The notes beneath the pieces are model-generated. The model made no database searches, was not told the DNA's origin, and saw only the letters and a program-made list of their open reading frames with translations. A stretch of 64,000 bases of DNA, taken from Setaria digitata (Eukaryota > Nematoda > Chromadorea > Rhabditida > Setariidae). The translations under genes and the position numbers were made by a program. Positions 12,603 through 24,306 of the stretch are shown here, piece after piece; the stretch's first letter is position 1, and each line of letters starts with the position of its first letter. Where the stretch lies: positions 186,001 to 250,000 of the forward strand of contig RCAB01000035.1 of assembly GCA_003640385.1 (NCBI GenBank), in the 5' to 3' direction.

Positions 12603-14532
12603 GTGCCTAGAATGACGTCGCTTATTCTTTCAATTTGAATTCATTTAAGTTTGGTAGAAAATCACTTATGAACAAGTTAGGTGCGAATAAAAGGACCATA
12701 AAAGTAACGTGCTGCGTACTTGCACGAAAAAGTTTTAGAAGAACTTGAAAAATAAAACGGAATTCGCACCACGTTCAAAAAATTTTCCTTAATTTTCTTC
12801 TTTTCCTTTGATATCTATTGAATTCATAATCACTTTACTTAATTTAAAGTTGATGTTTGTATGCTTTATAGTTCAGAAAATTGTCACTCCATTTTGTCGT
12901 ATTACTTTTGTTTCATCTGGAAGACATTATTGTTGATAAGGGAAGTGCACTCGGTGGTAATGTGTTCCCACTACAATAGGCTTGTAATAGTTGATGTCAT
13001 AATCGCAATATATTTTGCTTGATATTAATCTGCTGAAAAATTGTTAGGCAGAAATTATGGGAGGTATTACCTTTAAAAGCATATAGAGAGTAAAATTGTA
13101 AAGAATTTACTCGGCGAGTGAACTGAATGCTATTTCCAAGAAGGGCTCCTTTTTCATCCTTATCCGGCTTTTCGTTTTTTTCCACTTTTAATTTGGGATA
13201 ACATGAACGACTATTATATATGTTCAATGTGATTTTCTCGTTATTTTTCGCCTCACCGAAAAAAGGATTGCTTCACTCAAATCTGGATAACTTTTTCTAT
13301 TTCTAATTTCTATGCTAATTTACCCGGCATAGATGGAATATTCATTTACCTCAGCAAGCTTTTCGATAGTATTATTTCTATGACATGTAGCTTGCTGCCA
13401 CAATATTTGCTGAATCTGTATATTTTGTTGCATTTTGTTTATGTGTATATTTGTACTCCGTCAGTTTATCAGTTCCTTGACTATATTTTTCTTGATGTTT
13501 GTAGTGATAGTGATATTATTGATAAGTGGATGATTGTTCTGTGTGAATAGTAATGATAACGATAAGGACGTGCTGTGCAGGTTTTATTTCTCGCAAGGAA
13601 TGATTATCGGAAGAGCAGCCTCTTCTTTTATTTCTGTTTCCCGTTGTTGAATTTCATGTTTTCGTTACACAGTCCACTGTTCTCTTTTAATATTTACATG
13701 AATCATTCACGTCTACTCTTAGCTTTCTCCTTGTTGAAAAGAGAGCAAGAGCGATATTGACAATAGTAGCGCATGATTATTAGAAATTTGGATAAATATA
13801 GATGAATCATAACACTCGTCCATATATCTACGGATACATTCATGTGAATGCAGGTATTCATGGTATAATGTTTTGGAGAGCTTTCACTGTAAATGACTAC
13901 GGATATGGTGCTTACTGGAAATGGAAAAGGTGCGCCATTTAGCAGATACTAGCAGAAAACTTGTCGTGAGGCAGGGTACGGAAATTTGAGGGAGGAGTGT
14001 TCTACGATTTCCAGAGATCTGTCGGTGGTCTTTGGTGTTGCATCAGTTGTTCTTATGGGCCGCTGGGCCATGATTCCCGCGAATTTCAGATTCGAATGTT
14101 AATTCTTAAAGCTTGAATTTAGCAGCAGCCGGGTCCTCTGCATAGTGCAGTGTGAGAGGTGAACGCGGGTAGCACGACCTATGGTTTTTTAGTATCTCAG
14201 ATAATACCAGTGGTTTCTTTCGAATTTTCCGTGAATCGCTTATTTTGCAAGTTCTCATGCATTGTGTGGATGCACACATTACTTCAATTAATTTTGATAG
14301 TGCTAGATAGATTTCGATCAGCGAATCCGTCCTGAAATCAAGCAGCTATGTACAGATCGCTGAGTGAATAATGTCTAAGCATGTGTAACAGAAATAGTGA
14401 TCATTTTTTGCTTTAACTGTGTCATATATGCCAATTCGTCACATTATCAAAACAATTAATAATATAGTTATAAGTGTATTTCAGAATTAGGTACAGAAGA
14501 TTTGGTGCTGAGATCTGATACAAAATTGTATC
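12603..14532. other. Intergenic region between RTF1 and the chromodomain gene
   Basis: No coding exon recognised. The stretch at about 14020-14190 is richer in GC than its surroundings and could hold the promoter or 5' UTR of the downstream gene. A TATTTCAG acceptor at 14484 followed by an open leader and the ATG at 14533 suggests either a 5' UTR intron or a spliced-leader addition site. Confidence 0.45.
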
Positions 14533-15706
14533 ATGACGGACGGCTCGTGGTACCGAGTGGAGCGTATTCTTTCCGAAAAGTACGAAAGAAAGGGCGCTCG
14601 ACTTGAGAAACTCTACAAAGTTTTGTGGGCGTAAGAATTATTTTCATCGGCATCTCGAAATGCATTAATTTGGGATCATTTATTCATTTATTTTACAAAA
14701 GAATCTTATATCCGACAAGCAGTCCATCTTTGTAAAAGAGAACAATATTTTTGACTAATTAGGACCGTCGGATCAACTTTTCCTGCAGAAAGAATTTCAA
14801 CGACACAAATTAGCAAAAATTAAGATTAGGATGTAATTTAATCATTTCCTCTTTTTCCCTCCCCCCCCTCTCTTTGATTAGCAAGCCGTCATTACAAATG
14901 AGTGATATTTCAGGAGTACGTCTGTGTAATAGGAATTGTTTACAGGCCTACATGGGAACCAGCAAAACGAATCAATGCGCAAGTCCCTCTAATTGTGGAA
15001 GCATATGAAAAACAAAAGCAGAAAGGCCCTTCTAATGAATCTAGCGTTGGAGAAGCTACATCAGATCCCAGACGGAATCGTCATTCAGTAAATTATGATT
15101 ATGCTTTATAAGGAGACACTGAAGAGAATCGGATCATGATTAGATAATATCACAGAGTTATTGCTTCATATTAATATCCGATCTTCAGTTCCGTAAGATC
15201 CCTTTTAACTCACACGCAAAATATTGCTTTATCAAAAAAAAAAAAAAAAAAAATGAGAGGTAGACCAGAGCTTTCTTATTTTGGTCGGTAAAAAAGTTTC
15301 AGGCGAAATAATTTTTCAGGAAAAGATTAAAATTATTGGCGTGATTCGTGACAATGGACGTAATGTTGAAAATTCAACATTATTAGTTGAAAAGTAAGCA
15401 TTTTTCTGTAGCTTTGACACACATTAGATGTATAGATCCCTATTTATGATGTATATAAGTTTCTAAACCTTAAAAATTTTTAACCATTCAGATGTGATTC
15501 TCAGTTGAAAGATAATGATATCCTTAAAATCAATTCTTTTGGCTTAATCATTGTTCAAGATAATAATTGTTCGAAACGTAAAAGTTTTCTCTTGCAGTGA
15601 AGGCAGCGGTGAACAGTGGTGTATGCAGTATGAGGATATCAAAAGAGACCATGCAAGTGCGTTGATTGAATTCTTCGAGGGATGCGTCTCTGGTTTCACA
15701 AAATGA
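14533..15706 (+). CDS. Small HP1-like chromodomain plus chromo-shadow-like protein
   Basis: Exons read 14533-14630, 14946-15087, 15320-15393 and 15598-15706, all in phase, giving a 140-residue protein. Residues 6-50 form a chromodomain: WYRVERILSEKY, KLYKVLW, then PTWEPAKRI and PLIVEAYEKQKQK. Such domains bind methylated histone H3 tails through an aromatic cage. Residues about 81-135 look like a divergent chromo-shadow domain (KIIGVIRDNG, WCMQYEDIKRDHASALIEFF), which in HP1 proteins dimerises. A polar, Ser-rich hinge of about 20 residues separates them, unusually short for HP1. Tyr7 and Trp32 would supply two cage aromatics. The segment between Trp32 and WEP is only three residues (APT) instead of about nine, removing the usual third aromatic. 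Either this is a real compact variant or a short exon between 14631 and 14945 was missed. The ATG at 14533 was chosen because it opens the chromodomain directly after an acceptor at 14484. Confidence 0.72.
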
Positions 15707-16599
15707 TCTCACAGCTACAGTTAAAGCATGTTCATCTTTCCGGAAGGATGTAAGAAAGTTCCTCCACTTAAATTTTTTTTCATCCAGTTGTGATTTATTC
15801 GCGACCAAGGTACTCGGGATAACAAAAGTGAAACAAGCTACTGTGATCTGTGGTTGGTGAACGTCTATTCTGAGTACAAAGGCTGGGTGATAAGATTGAA
15901 ATTTAAAGATTCATTGTTTTCCTGCCTTTTTTCTCTTTTTTTTATTGATTCATTTGCTGTTATATATAACGGTTGTGCTTCTTTTGCGATTTATGCATCT
16001 TGTTCCTGTAAAGGTTTTTGTTATTATAATCTTACCATTTCTCTCTAGATACAATATAAGAATGCCCTGGCAGAGCTCGTTTCTCCAAATTCTTAGATAA
16101 GTACCCCCGAAAAATTTTTCCAAAAAAGTTAAATGTATTTTATTTTTAAGTTTCAGTGCATAAACACTCAAAAAAAATAGCTTATAGATTAGAATAAAAG
16201 TAATTCTGAGGCTTTAAGACCTTGTTAATGGATGTGTTAGTTGGAAGTGAAGTCTCTTGTTACAAAACTTCAGTCTTTTAAAACAGAAGGAAAGTGATTG
16301 TTTGTAAGAGGTTCAGTGTGTAACGAGGTAATGTAACGTTTGATTCGGAGTCTAGGAAATATGGTACATTTTGTGGCGAGGTTATGCAATATTAGATTCG
16401 AAGTTTGAGGATTTATACATTCTTTTTTAAATCAGTGTACGGCATTCTACCTCCACATCAACGTACTTCTACTACGCTTACGTTGCATATTTTGCATTAT
16501 TGATAAGTAAGACTAATTTTGAAATTTTTCTTGCTAATATCGAAAACGTCGGAAACGTGACAATGCGCAAAAAAAAGCAAAAAAGTGGTGGGAAATGTA

Positions 16600-16633
<34 letters not shown>

Positions 16634-18449
16634 TAATATACGTTTTTTATATTCCAGGTTTGTTACAATTCTTGTTACGATTTTTACTTAGACATTTAGG
16701 AATGTAGCAGTAAGATAGCGTAATTATTTGTCTGGAGAGTTCCCACTTGTGCAGTTCCGTTTTTTTTTTTTTTCAGTTGAATACACTTAAAATTTACACG
16801 GCGAAGCGGTACTATTGTACTATTCCAAATAAGATACCGGGGCAGTTATCAAGAAAATAGGCTACAAGACAAAGTAAAATATGAGACTTCAGGAAAAGCG
16901 AAAAGTTAGTTCTAGCGTTTTTGCTCCAAAACATCTCAGAACGAATAACTGGTAAAGGACTCAATGAGGAAATAGAATAAAAAAGCTTGAGGTTGATAAT
17001 GGCACTTAGATCTGAGCATTAAGAGATCAGCAAGATTATGTGCGAGCCTATTTTGCAAATTGTAACTTTTTTAAAATGCTTTAATATTTGATTCATGGAT
17101 AAAGATTAATTGGATGAACGCCAAGATATCACCTAACTTCAGGGAAAAAATTTTTTTCATTTCCCCTCCACTGGTTCACTGCTTCGTAGTAAAATATTTT
17201 GTGAATTTGCTACCATCTGACACGTAACATAAACACGGGGACATTCCATAGATGCATGCGCAAACGTTGGTAAGTAAAAATGTCAACGGCTTACAACATT
17301 ATACATTGGACGTGATTTTAATACTATAACCTTATGGAACATATATAGCTAAGCCTAAATATAGTATAACAAGTAATCACTGATGACAATACTGAAATAG
17401 CGCACGTCATCGGTTAAACCGAGATAGACACTTTCTTGATTTCCATATTATGTCACTTTTTGCCCGAATTTAAATTTAAAAACTTTATTATTAAGGAATT
17501 CTAACAAAATGATTTGTATCTATCCATTCCTCATTATTTCCGAGACTTATTATATAGTAAGATATAACATTATAGTGACCTATATATTGAACAGATTTAA
17601 ACAAAAAGAAGAACACTCGATTTAATTCTAACCAATATGAAGAAATAATCTCGAGATGACTCTCATCATTCTCGATTAAGTGTCATATTCTCAAAGTGAG
17701 TATTATGTAGCAAATTGTTTAATTCAATAATTGTTACTTCGCTTAACGCTACTAATCTTATTTTACTTGATACAACTAAAATATTTTTAACGACCTAAAA
17801 AAGAATTTTTCCTAGAAATTAAAATTAATTCAGTAAGAGCACCAAATATGGAAAAGATAATGCTGCAACTTCCAAAAATATTTCGTGATGTGTTCGATAC
17901 TTAATATAACTATTATTAGTGTAGAGTGATAATATAAACAGTAACAATAAATAATAATAATAAATGATAGTGATAAATAATTCATGAAAATAATTAATAA
18001 CAGGAAGTAATAATAATAATAACAATAATAATAATAATAATAATAATTAAATAATAAACATAAAGTAATAATAACGACAATAAATTAATAACAACAATGA
18101 GAACAATAATAATAATTCTTAATGGTGCTAATAATTGGCAACGCTAATGATTAATAACGACAACAGAGATAATAATATTGGAAGTTAATAATAATTAATG
18201 ATATTAGTAGTTAGTGATAAATAATAATTAACAATATGATAATGCCAATATTAGTAATTAATAACTGAAGTAATCATTTATTACTGATGTTGGGGATGAT
18301 TATTGATAATTAGTAGTAATTAATCAACAATGATTAACAACTGCAGTTGGTGATGACAAGAGTAATAATGATAAAGAAGCTATGTAGGGCACTTAAAGCT
18401 TTGGTAACGATAATGATCATCCATAAATATATAAAGTTAATACTTTTTC
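15707..18449. other. AT-rich intergenic region
   Basis: No gene seen on either strand. The open frames at 15666-16048 (+) and 15548-15808 and 15950-16171 (-) overlap the chromodomain gene or are AT-rich and lack motifs. The interval includes a TA run at about 16600-16640 and a long degenerate AAT/ATA tract at about 17920-18270. Confidence 0.5.
17925..18270. repeat. Degenerate AAT/ATA trinucleotide tract
   Basis: Roughly 350 bases dominated by AATAAT and ATAATA steps with interruptions such as GATGATAA and AACAACAA. A purer core lies at about 18008-18048. A similar but shorter tract lies at 36683-36735. Confidence 0.75.
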
Positions 18450-20538
18450 TAATCATCCGGTTGAAGAATATCCAGGAATGGATTCTTTCGCGGTATTATC
18501 ACTTTCGTTTTTGTTACTGGAATCGATGAGACAGTCATATCTACTGAAAAATATCAGTAAATTTAGTTTTTTTCTTTTTTTTTTGTGAAGGATTATTTCA
18601 TTGTGAATAAATTCGCATAATGTCATTTTTTTTACAATACTAACGCAGTCCTCGAAATCATTCGACATTTTGAGTAATCGTAAATAGCTTGAAAATTCCA
18701 TCCTCGAAGTTCATTTTAAAAATTAAGTTAAAACGAACCCTCAAATACTTAGGCTGAATTTTGGTCACTTGAAGCTTTTCCAGGTATTTTCAGATCACAG
18801 TAGCATATATCATTTCTAATATATTTTACTAATCCTAATTAGCATTGTTCAGGTAAGATTTTTTATCATCTATGTGTTCACTTCCTTCTCATTGCTAAGA
18901 ATGAATTATTTAAAAACTAACCATAAATTGTACAGTTCAGCCATTCATCTAATATGATTTGTTTATTTCCATCTCTATCACAAAAGCGCAAAAAATTTCG
19001 TCCACATTTGCGAACTTTGTTTAGCAAACGCAATTCATTTCGATATGGCTTCCATTCTTTTCGTTCTAATCGCTAAAATTTTTCAAAATTTTTCCTTCCC
19101 TTAAATGACAATGTATCAGCTGAACGTAACAAATATGTTAGGAAGATAACGAGACTCATTTCCTTCACCTCTTAATTGAAACAATGACTGCTACTGATTT
19201 TCTACAAGAGACAAACCGAGTTGTTGTTGATATCAAGTTGTTCAAATTTCCATCGAACAGCTTTGTCTTTGCTAGTGATAGCATCATCATTTGCTTCATC
19301 ACCCAAAGCCAAAATCCATTCGCTAATTAATGAAGAAAATAGTCTTTGATAAAATTTGACTTTTTTCTTCCCTGCACAACCTGTAATTATTGAATTAAGT
19401 GGTTTTGTGGAGTCATCATTAATAACCAATGCTTCTGGGCCTAATAAGTTTGCCTATGAGCTTAACAGGATTAGTCCAGAATGAATCGAGGAAGATGTCA
19501 CAAGCAAGCAAACAAAATCATTTTATTCGATGAAGAAATCGTTTTATGTGATTCAGATTTGGGTTTTTGCAAACTTAATAAACCTTTAATTTGTCTTCTA
19601 GAATCATCATTACGCTGGTGTTTCCCATCACAGTTTGGTTTTGCATTATACTTAGAAGTGCCGGACAATGGAATACCCGTTTCCGGATTTACACACCAAC
19701 AAATATGAGACAAACGATGACACTGAATTCGATCAAAGAGTCTAAAAAAAAAAAAAATGAGGATTCGATAAATGAGAAAAACGAAATGGAAATGAATGTA
19801 CTAAAATGATAGTTTATATATATTCTCAACAATTGCTGTTGTCTTTTGCGCATTTTACGGTTCAACAGTGCTCAAGCGAAGTTGTCCTAATGGATTTTGA
19901 ACGTGAAGACTCACGGACACGCAAAGTCATAAAAACACTTACATATCACTTTCACCAGCACAGGCTGGTATATAATTCCCATTTTCCGGATTATTTTCTA
20001 ATTTTCTCATTGCTCGTTCTCGCTGTGTACGACAATCTGTTTTACCTGCAGATATTATTTGCAAAAAAAATGAAAGGATTGATAAATTAAAGTTTTACAT
20101 TGCTCTTTACGGCAATATTTAAAGGAAAAAAAAGCTGAATTCATTATGATACTAAGGATCTATTAAATTTATCAATTTTTAAATAATCATTGTCACCACA
20201 CAAGTATTTTTCCTTTTATTTAAGAAAACTTGGAAAGAATTAGATCGATAATTTGCTATGTGTGAAATTTCTTGTAATTTTTAGACCAGATGCAATAAAT
20301 TTGATTATCACGCAGAATTTTACGAGAGGGATTAATGATGTGAAATTCTTCGTAAATGACAGAGCTATTTGAATGACTGTGATGTTCTAGATAAGAAACG
20401 ACAAATGCGCCTTACCAAACGCATCTTCTTTGGCATCATTTCGCTCTTCCTCATCTTTCTCATGTTGTAATTCTGTTTCATTTTTTCGTCGACTGTCAGC
20501 AATTGGCATACCAACAATACTCCCGGCATGTATGATAC
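18450..20538 (-). CDS. SMOC-like thyroglobulin-1 plus divergent EC block (second block or alternative 3' end)
   Basis: Secure exons in phase: 20538-20416, 20045-19943, 19741-19584 and 19440-19217. The first encodes an acidic linker (NETELQHEKDEEERNDAKED). The second and third form one complete thyroglobulin type-1 domain with six cysteines: DCRTQRERAMRKLE, YIPACAGESD, IQCHRLSHICWCV and GIPLSGTSKYNAKPNC. The fourth starts the SMOC-type EC region (GCAGKKKVKFYQRLFSSLI, then RWKFEQLDINNNS). Weaker downstream pieces at about 18710-18640 (SSYLRLLKMSNDFEDC) and 18545-18453 (YDCLIDSSNKNE, ending TGA) look like the rest of the EC domain, but no canonical acceptor joins them in frame. The predicted product is secreted into matrix and calcium-binding by family. 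No start codon or signal peptide was found for this block. Its first exon begins in phase 1, exactly the phase left open by the EC exon at 25264, so it may be an alternative 3' part of the neighbouring gene rather than a separate gene. Confidence 0.65.
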
Positions 20539-23500
20539 CTGAAAATGGAAAAAGGAATTAATTGTGGTACTTTCAAACATTGTTTTTCAATAATCAAATA
20601 TGTGCAGTAAATCTGATTAGTTACTATTAATTTACGCTGATCATACGATAAACAAAGCAAGTAAAAAAGCTTGTTAAATTGTTTAGTGATGAAATCAGCA
20701 TTGTGTAGTATCTCTACTGCTAATTAAGTAAGTTTGTTTAGTTTAAATCTGCATTTTGTTCAAAAAAAAAACTGTTATTTAATAATTAAAAAGAGAGGAG
20801 GAAAAAATCGAGTAGAGTGTTTGATAACATAATAACAGAAAATGACTGCTTAAACTCATTTAAAAATTTTTTAAGATATGTTGGGATGAATTTGTTACTG
20901 AAGAGGTTGATTGTCTCATTAAAACTGAAAAAAGTAAACAGAATCAGATGATAATGATAATAGTGTATGATGTTCTTGGTTATCAGTGTAACTATCCATT
21001 TTGTTCTCTTTTTTTTTCTCTCAAAAACTGAATTTAAGGAAGTTTAATAAATATTTAAAGCTGTTCAATTTGCAATAAGCTAAGTAATAACGATAATAAT
21101 GCTAAAAAAGTATTATTATAGTAAAAGAAATGATTGAAGGAAGGAACCATTTATAGAAGGATCGAATAAACCGTTTCGCTGCTTTGAATCGTCGTAATTG
21201 CTTACAGTATCAGAGTGGTGATAACGAGCATCATTGAAACTCAACAAATAGATGAAGAGCAGTACTGTAACCCTCAAGGGATGCTTCATCTCTTAAGTAA
21301 TACCAACAAAGTAGCAGTAGCAACAGGAACCGAATCAGGTATAGTAATGATTGCAGTAACAAACGATATGAACACGTAAGAAATCATCAGCTAACGATCA
21401 ATATGAATTAATAATAATGACAACTGTGAAGGAGAACAAAGATAACTGAAAATGAAATTTCATCCAGAAAAGTAATTACTTTTATGAATAGCATTTCTCC
21501 TTTGTTAGAATAGTGACGGTGTAAAAAAGACGTACAGTGACTCACGTCAAGGCGAGAATGTTTTACGGACAAAGAAAAAGCACTGACGTAGGTAACATTT
21601 TACTTCTGATGCTGTCTGACCGGAATAAGAAAGTTGTTCAGGACAAATGGGCAAACAGATATTCTAATAGATACTTCGTCATCAATAATTCATAGCCGGA
21701 AGAAGCTAATGAAGTTGATGAACACTGACTTTGTATGGAATTAAATTCCTTTAATTAATGGAAATTCATAAGGATCAAATAAACGAATAAACAAGAGGAG
21801 TTTGAAAAGTAATTAATCTTATGAGTGGGACTATTCAGCTAATATTCCAGTGCGATATCATGCACAACAGAATGCTAAAGCAGATATCCTGAAAAAATAC
21901 TCTCTCCATCAACTAATTGTTTCGTTTCATTCATCGCTTAGTTACAACTGAAGAAAAAAAAGTTCCAATCGTACCTTTCTTTAATATTATGATGAAATAT
22001 AGGCAGAACAGGCTTTAACAGGGAGAATTAGATAAAAGAGATAAGCGAATATTATCAGGCATATTGATCTAAAACATACATACAGTAAAAGTTACGATTG
22101 AGAAGCGAAAAAAAAACTTTGCGTAGAAAAATTCACAGCGTGTCTTTCCATATTTTTGAAATTTTTTGCTCTATGACGTGGATTAAAGCGAAAGTATGAG
22201 AAGGAAGTGGAGAAAGTAGGACAAGAAGATGAAAAGGATGTGAAAGAAGATGAGAATATGAAATAAACTTTCCAGTTTTATGACGTAAATTTAAAGGAGA
22301 ACGCGGAAAAAGAAGAGGCTAAACTGGCTTCATTAAAACTGTTTACCGAAAGAACTTAGGAAAAAGGATAAGAGGCGATGAGTGAGTGTGGACAATTTCT
22401 GCGTTAGCAGCTGAACTTGTTTCTTAAGCAATTTTCAGCAAATGCAAATGTATTAAAAAAGTAAAGTTGAATAAGCTAATGGTGTATAAAAAGCTACTTA
22501 AGGTTCCGACGATTTATTTAACTTCAACTTAGTCCCGATTATAATGTGTTAATGCCCAATTTTCTTAATTATTGTATTTAAAAACATTTGTAATGGCCAG
22601 ATGGGCCGAATTGTCAAAACACCGGTTCATTAGCCAAATTTTGCATTGCTTCTAAATCCACCAAAATTGACTTTACTTCCTTTGACTGCAACAAAACGGA
22701 TAAATTCTGGAATGCAAATGAATAAAAAATCATCGCTAGCAAAAGGAATTTCAGTCAGACAGATTAATAATTGATAGTCTACAATATTTCTTAAATATTT
22801 TCTTATTCTCTTGATTGGTGCAAGTGAAAACGAAGTCAAATCATGGATGAATTCTGCAGCAGCTGAATAATCCTGACGTTTTCCCTTTTATATTAAAGCA
22901 AAAAAGTCAGAAAAAATTTCGGCTGATTTTCAAAACTGAGAAAATTAATAGATGAGAAAAGATTGATTATGATCGCCCTCATATATCTCATTCAAATACT
23001 GATATATATCAATTGATTCAGATACAGTAGTACAAAATCAAACAAACAAGACGAATGTTGATAACAATGATGTTTGATGAATTATGATGATGATGAGTGA
23101 ATGACTGATTGAACTAATGAGAGCAGTGATAATTATCTGCTATCAAAAACAGTGGTAAAAATAATGTACGGACATCTATTATGACTAAATGTTAATTGAT
23201 AGTGACGGGTCAAATGATAAATATAATAACAAGCATAAATAAAATAATAAACGAAAATTCATGTATAATACAATATAATCAGTAAGAATAATATCAAACA
23301 AACTGGACTCTTCCGATAAAAAACTTGATAAGATAATTTGATAAGAAGTACTTGAAGAAAAATTATATAAATAAAGGACTTCAAGATGAGTGCACGCATA
23401 CACTTCGTAATTGCGACTATTTTCGGGAACGGACAATAATGACAGAGGTAATGTGAGATGAAATTGTTTTTCAAAGGAAAATGTAAAAGTTTGTGCAATT

Positions 23501-24306
23501 CTGAAGGAATGTGACAGATGCAATCCATCCGTCTCACTTATTTGCAGAGCAAAAATTATCAGCGTAAATAAGCTGGCATGTGAATGATAACGCAATAGCA
23601 ATTAAGCTTATTGATAATATTAGCAGTGAGATAAATGAACTGCAAGAAAATTGAAAGAGTGGAAATGGAAAGACGAAATGACAGTATGAAGGAGAGCTGA
23701 GGAAGAAGAGGATAGGGAGGAATCGGTAGATTTAAGTTCGATAAGGAAAGGGACAGACGACACTTCCATCGTCCTCTTTTAATTTCATTTTGTTTTTCGA
23801 CAAAAGAACCGTTGCACAGATTGGTTGAAAAACGTATTCGCATGAGAAATTGTTGGTAAGAATATGGAGTTTAAATGAGTCACAATATATCAGATGATAT
23901 CGGATTATTTCAATTTAGAACTTTCTGCAAAATTTCTGCAGTTTTATCAATTCAATTTATTATTGAAAATGAATGATTGAGTTTTAAAATTAAACCGACT
24001 ATTAAATTAGCTATTCGTTAGTACGAAATTGCTGTTTTGAATTTTAAATTATTGAAATAAATAAAACGAAAATGAATAGGCAAAAGCAAACTATAAATGA
24101 GGTGGAAAAAGCAAAAAAAAAAATGACTTGGTATAGCAAAGCGTAATCGAACTTATGAATAATAACTCGAAGATGATCTCTAAATTCAGATCCTCACAAA
24201 TAATAACTCAAACATGACCTCAAAAGCTGTGTCACTGAGAATGATAAGTGATGCTACCCTTCTAGCAATTTTCTCCCAACTTCTCTTTTTTGTAGGATGA
24301 ATTAGT
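20539..24306. other. Interval between the two SMOC-like blocks
   Basis: AT-rich sequence without a recognised exon. It is either an intergenic gap or a 3.8-kb intron if the two blocks form one gene. Overlapping minus-strand open frames at 23185-23843 are Leu/Ser-rich in several frames at once and show no domain. Confidence 0.5.

Noticed and set aside
15548..15808. Minus-strand open frame over the last chromodomain-gene exon
   Set aside because: It is a shadow of the plus-strand exon with chromo-shadow motifs and in-phase splice sites.
23185..23843. Overlapping Leu/Ser-rich minus-strand open frames of up to 138 codons
   Set aside because: Several frames are open at once because of A/G-rich plus-strand composition. 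There are no motifs and no splice partners with the SMOC-like exons.
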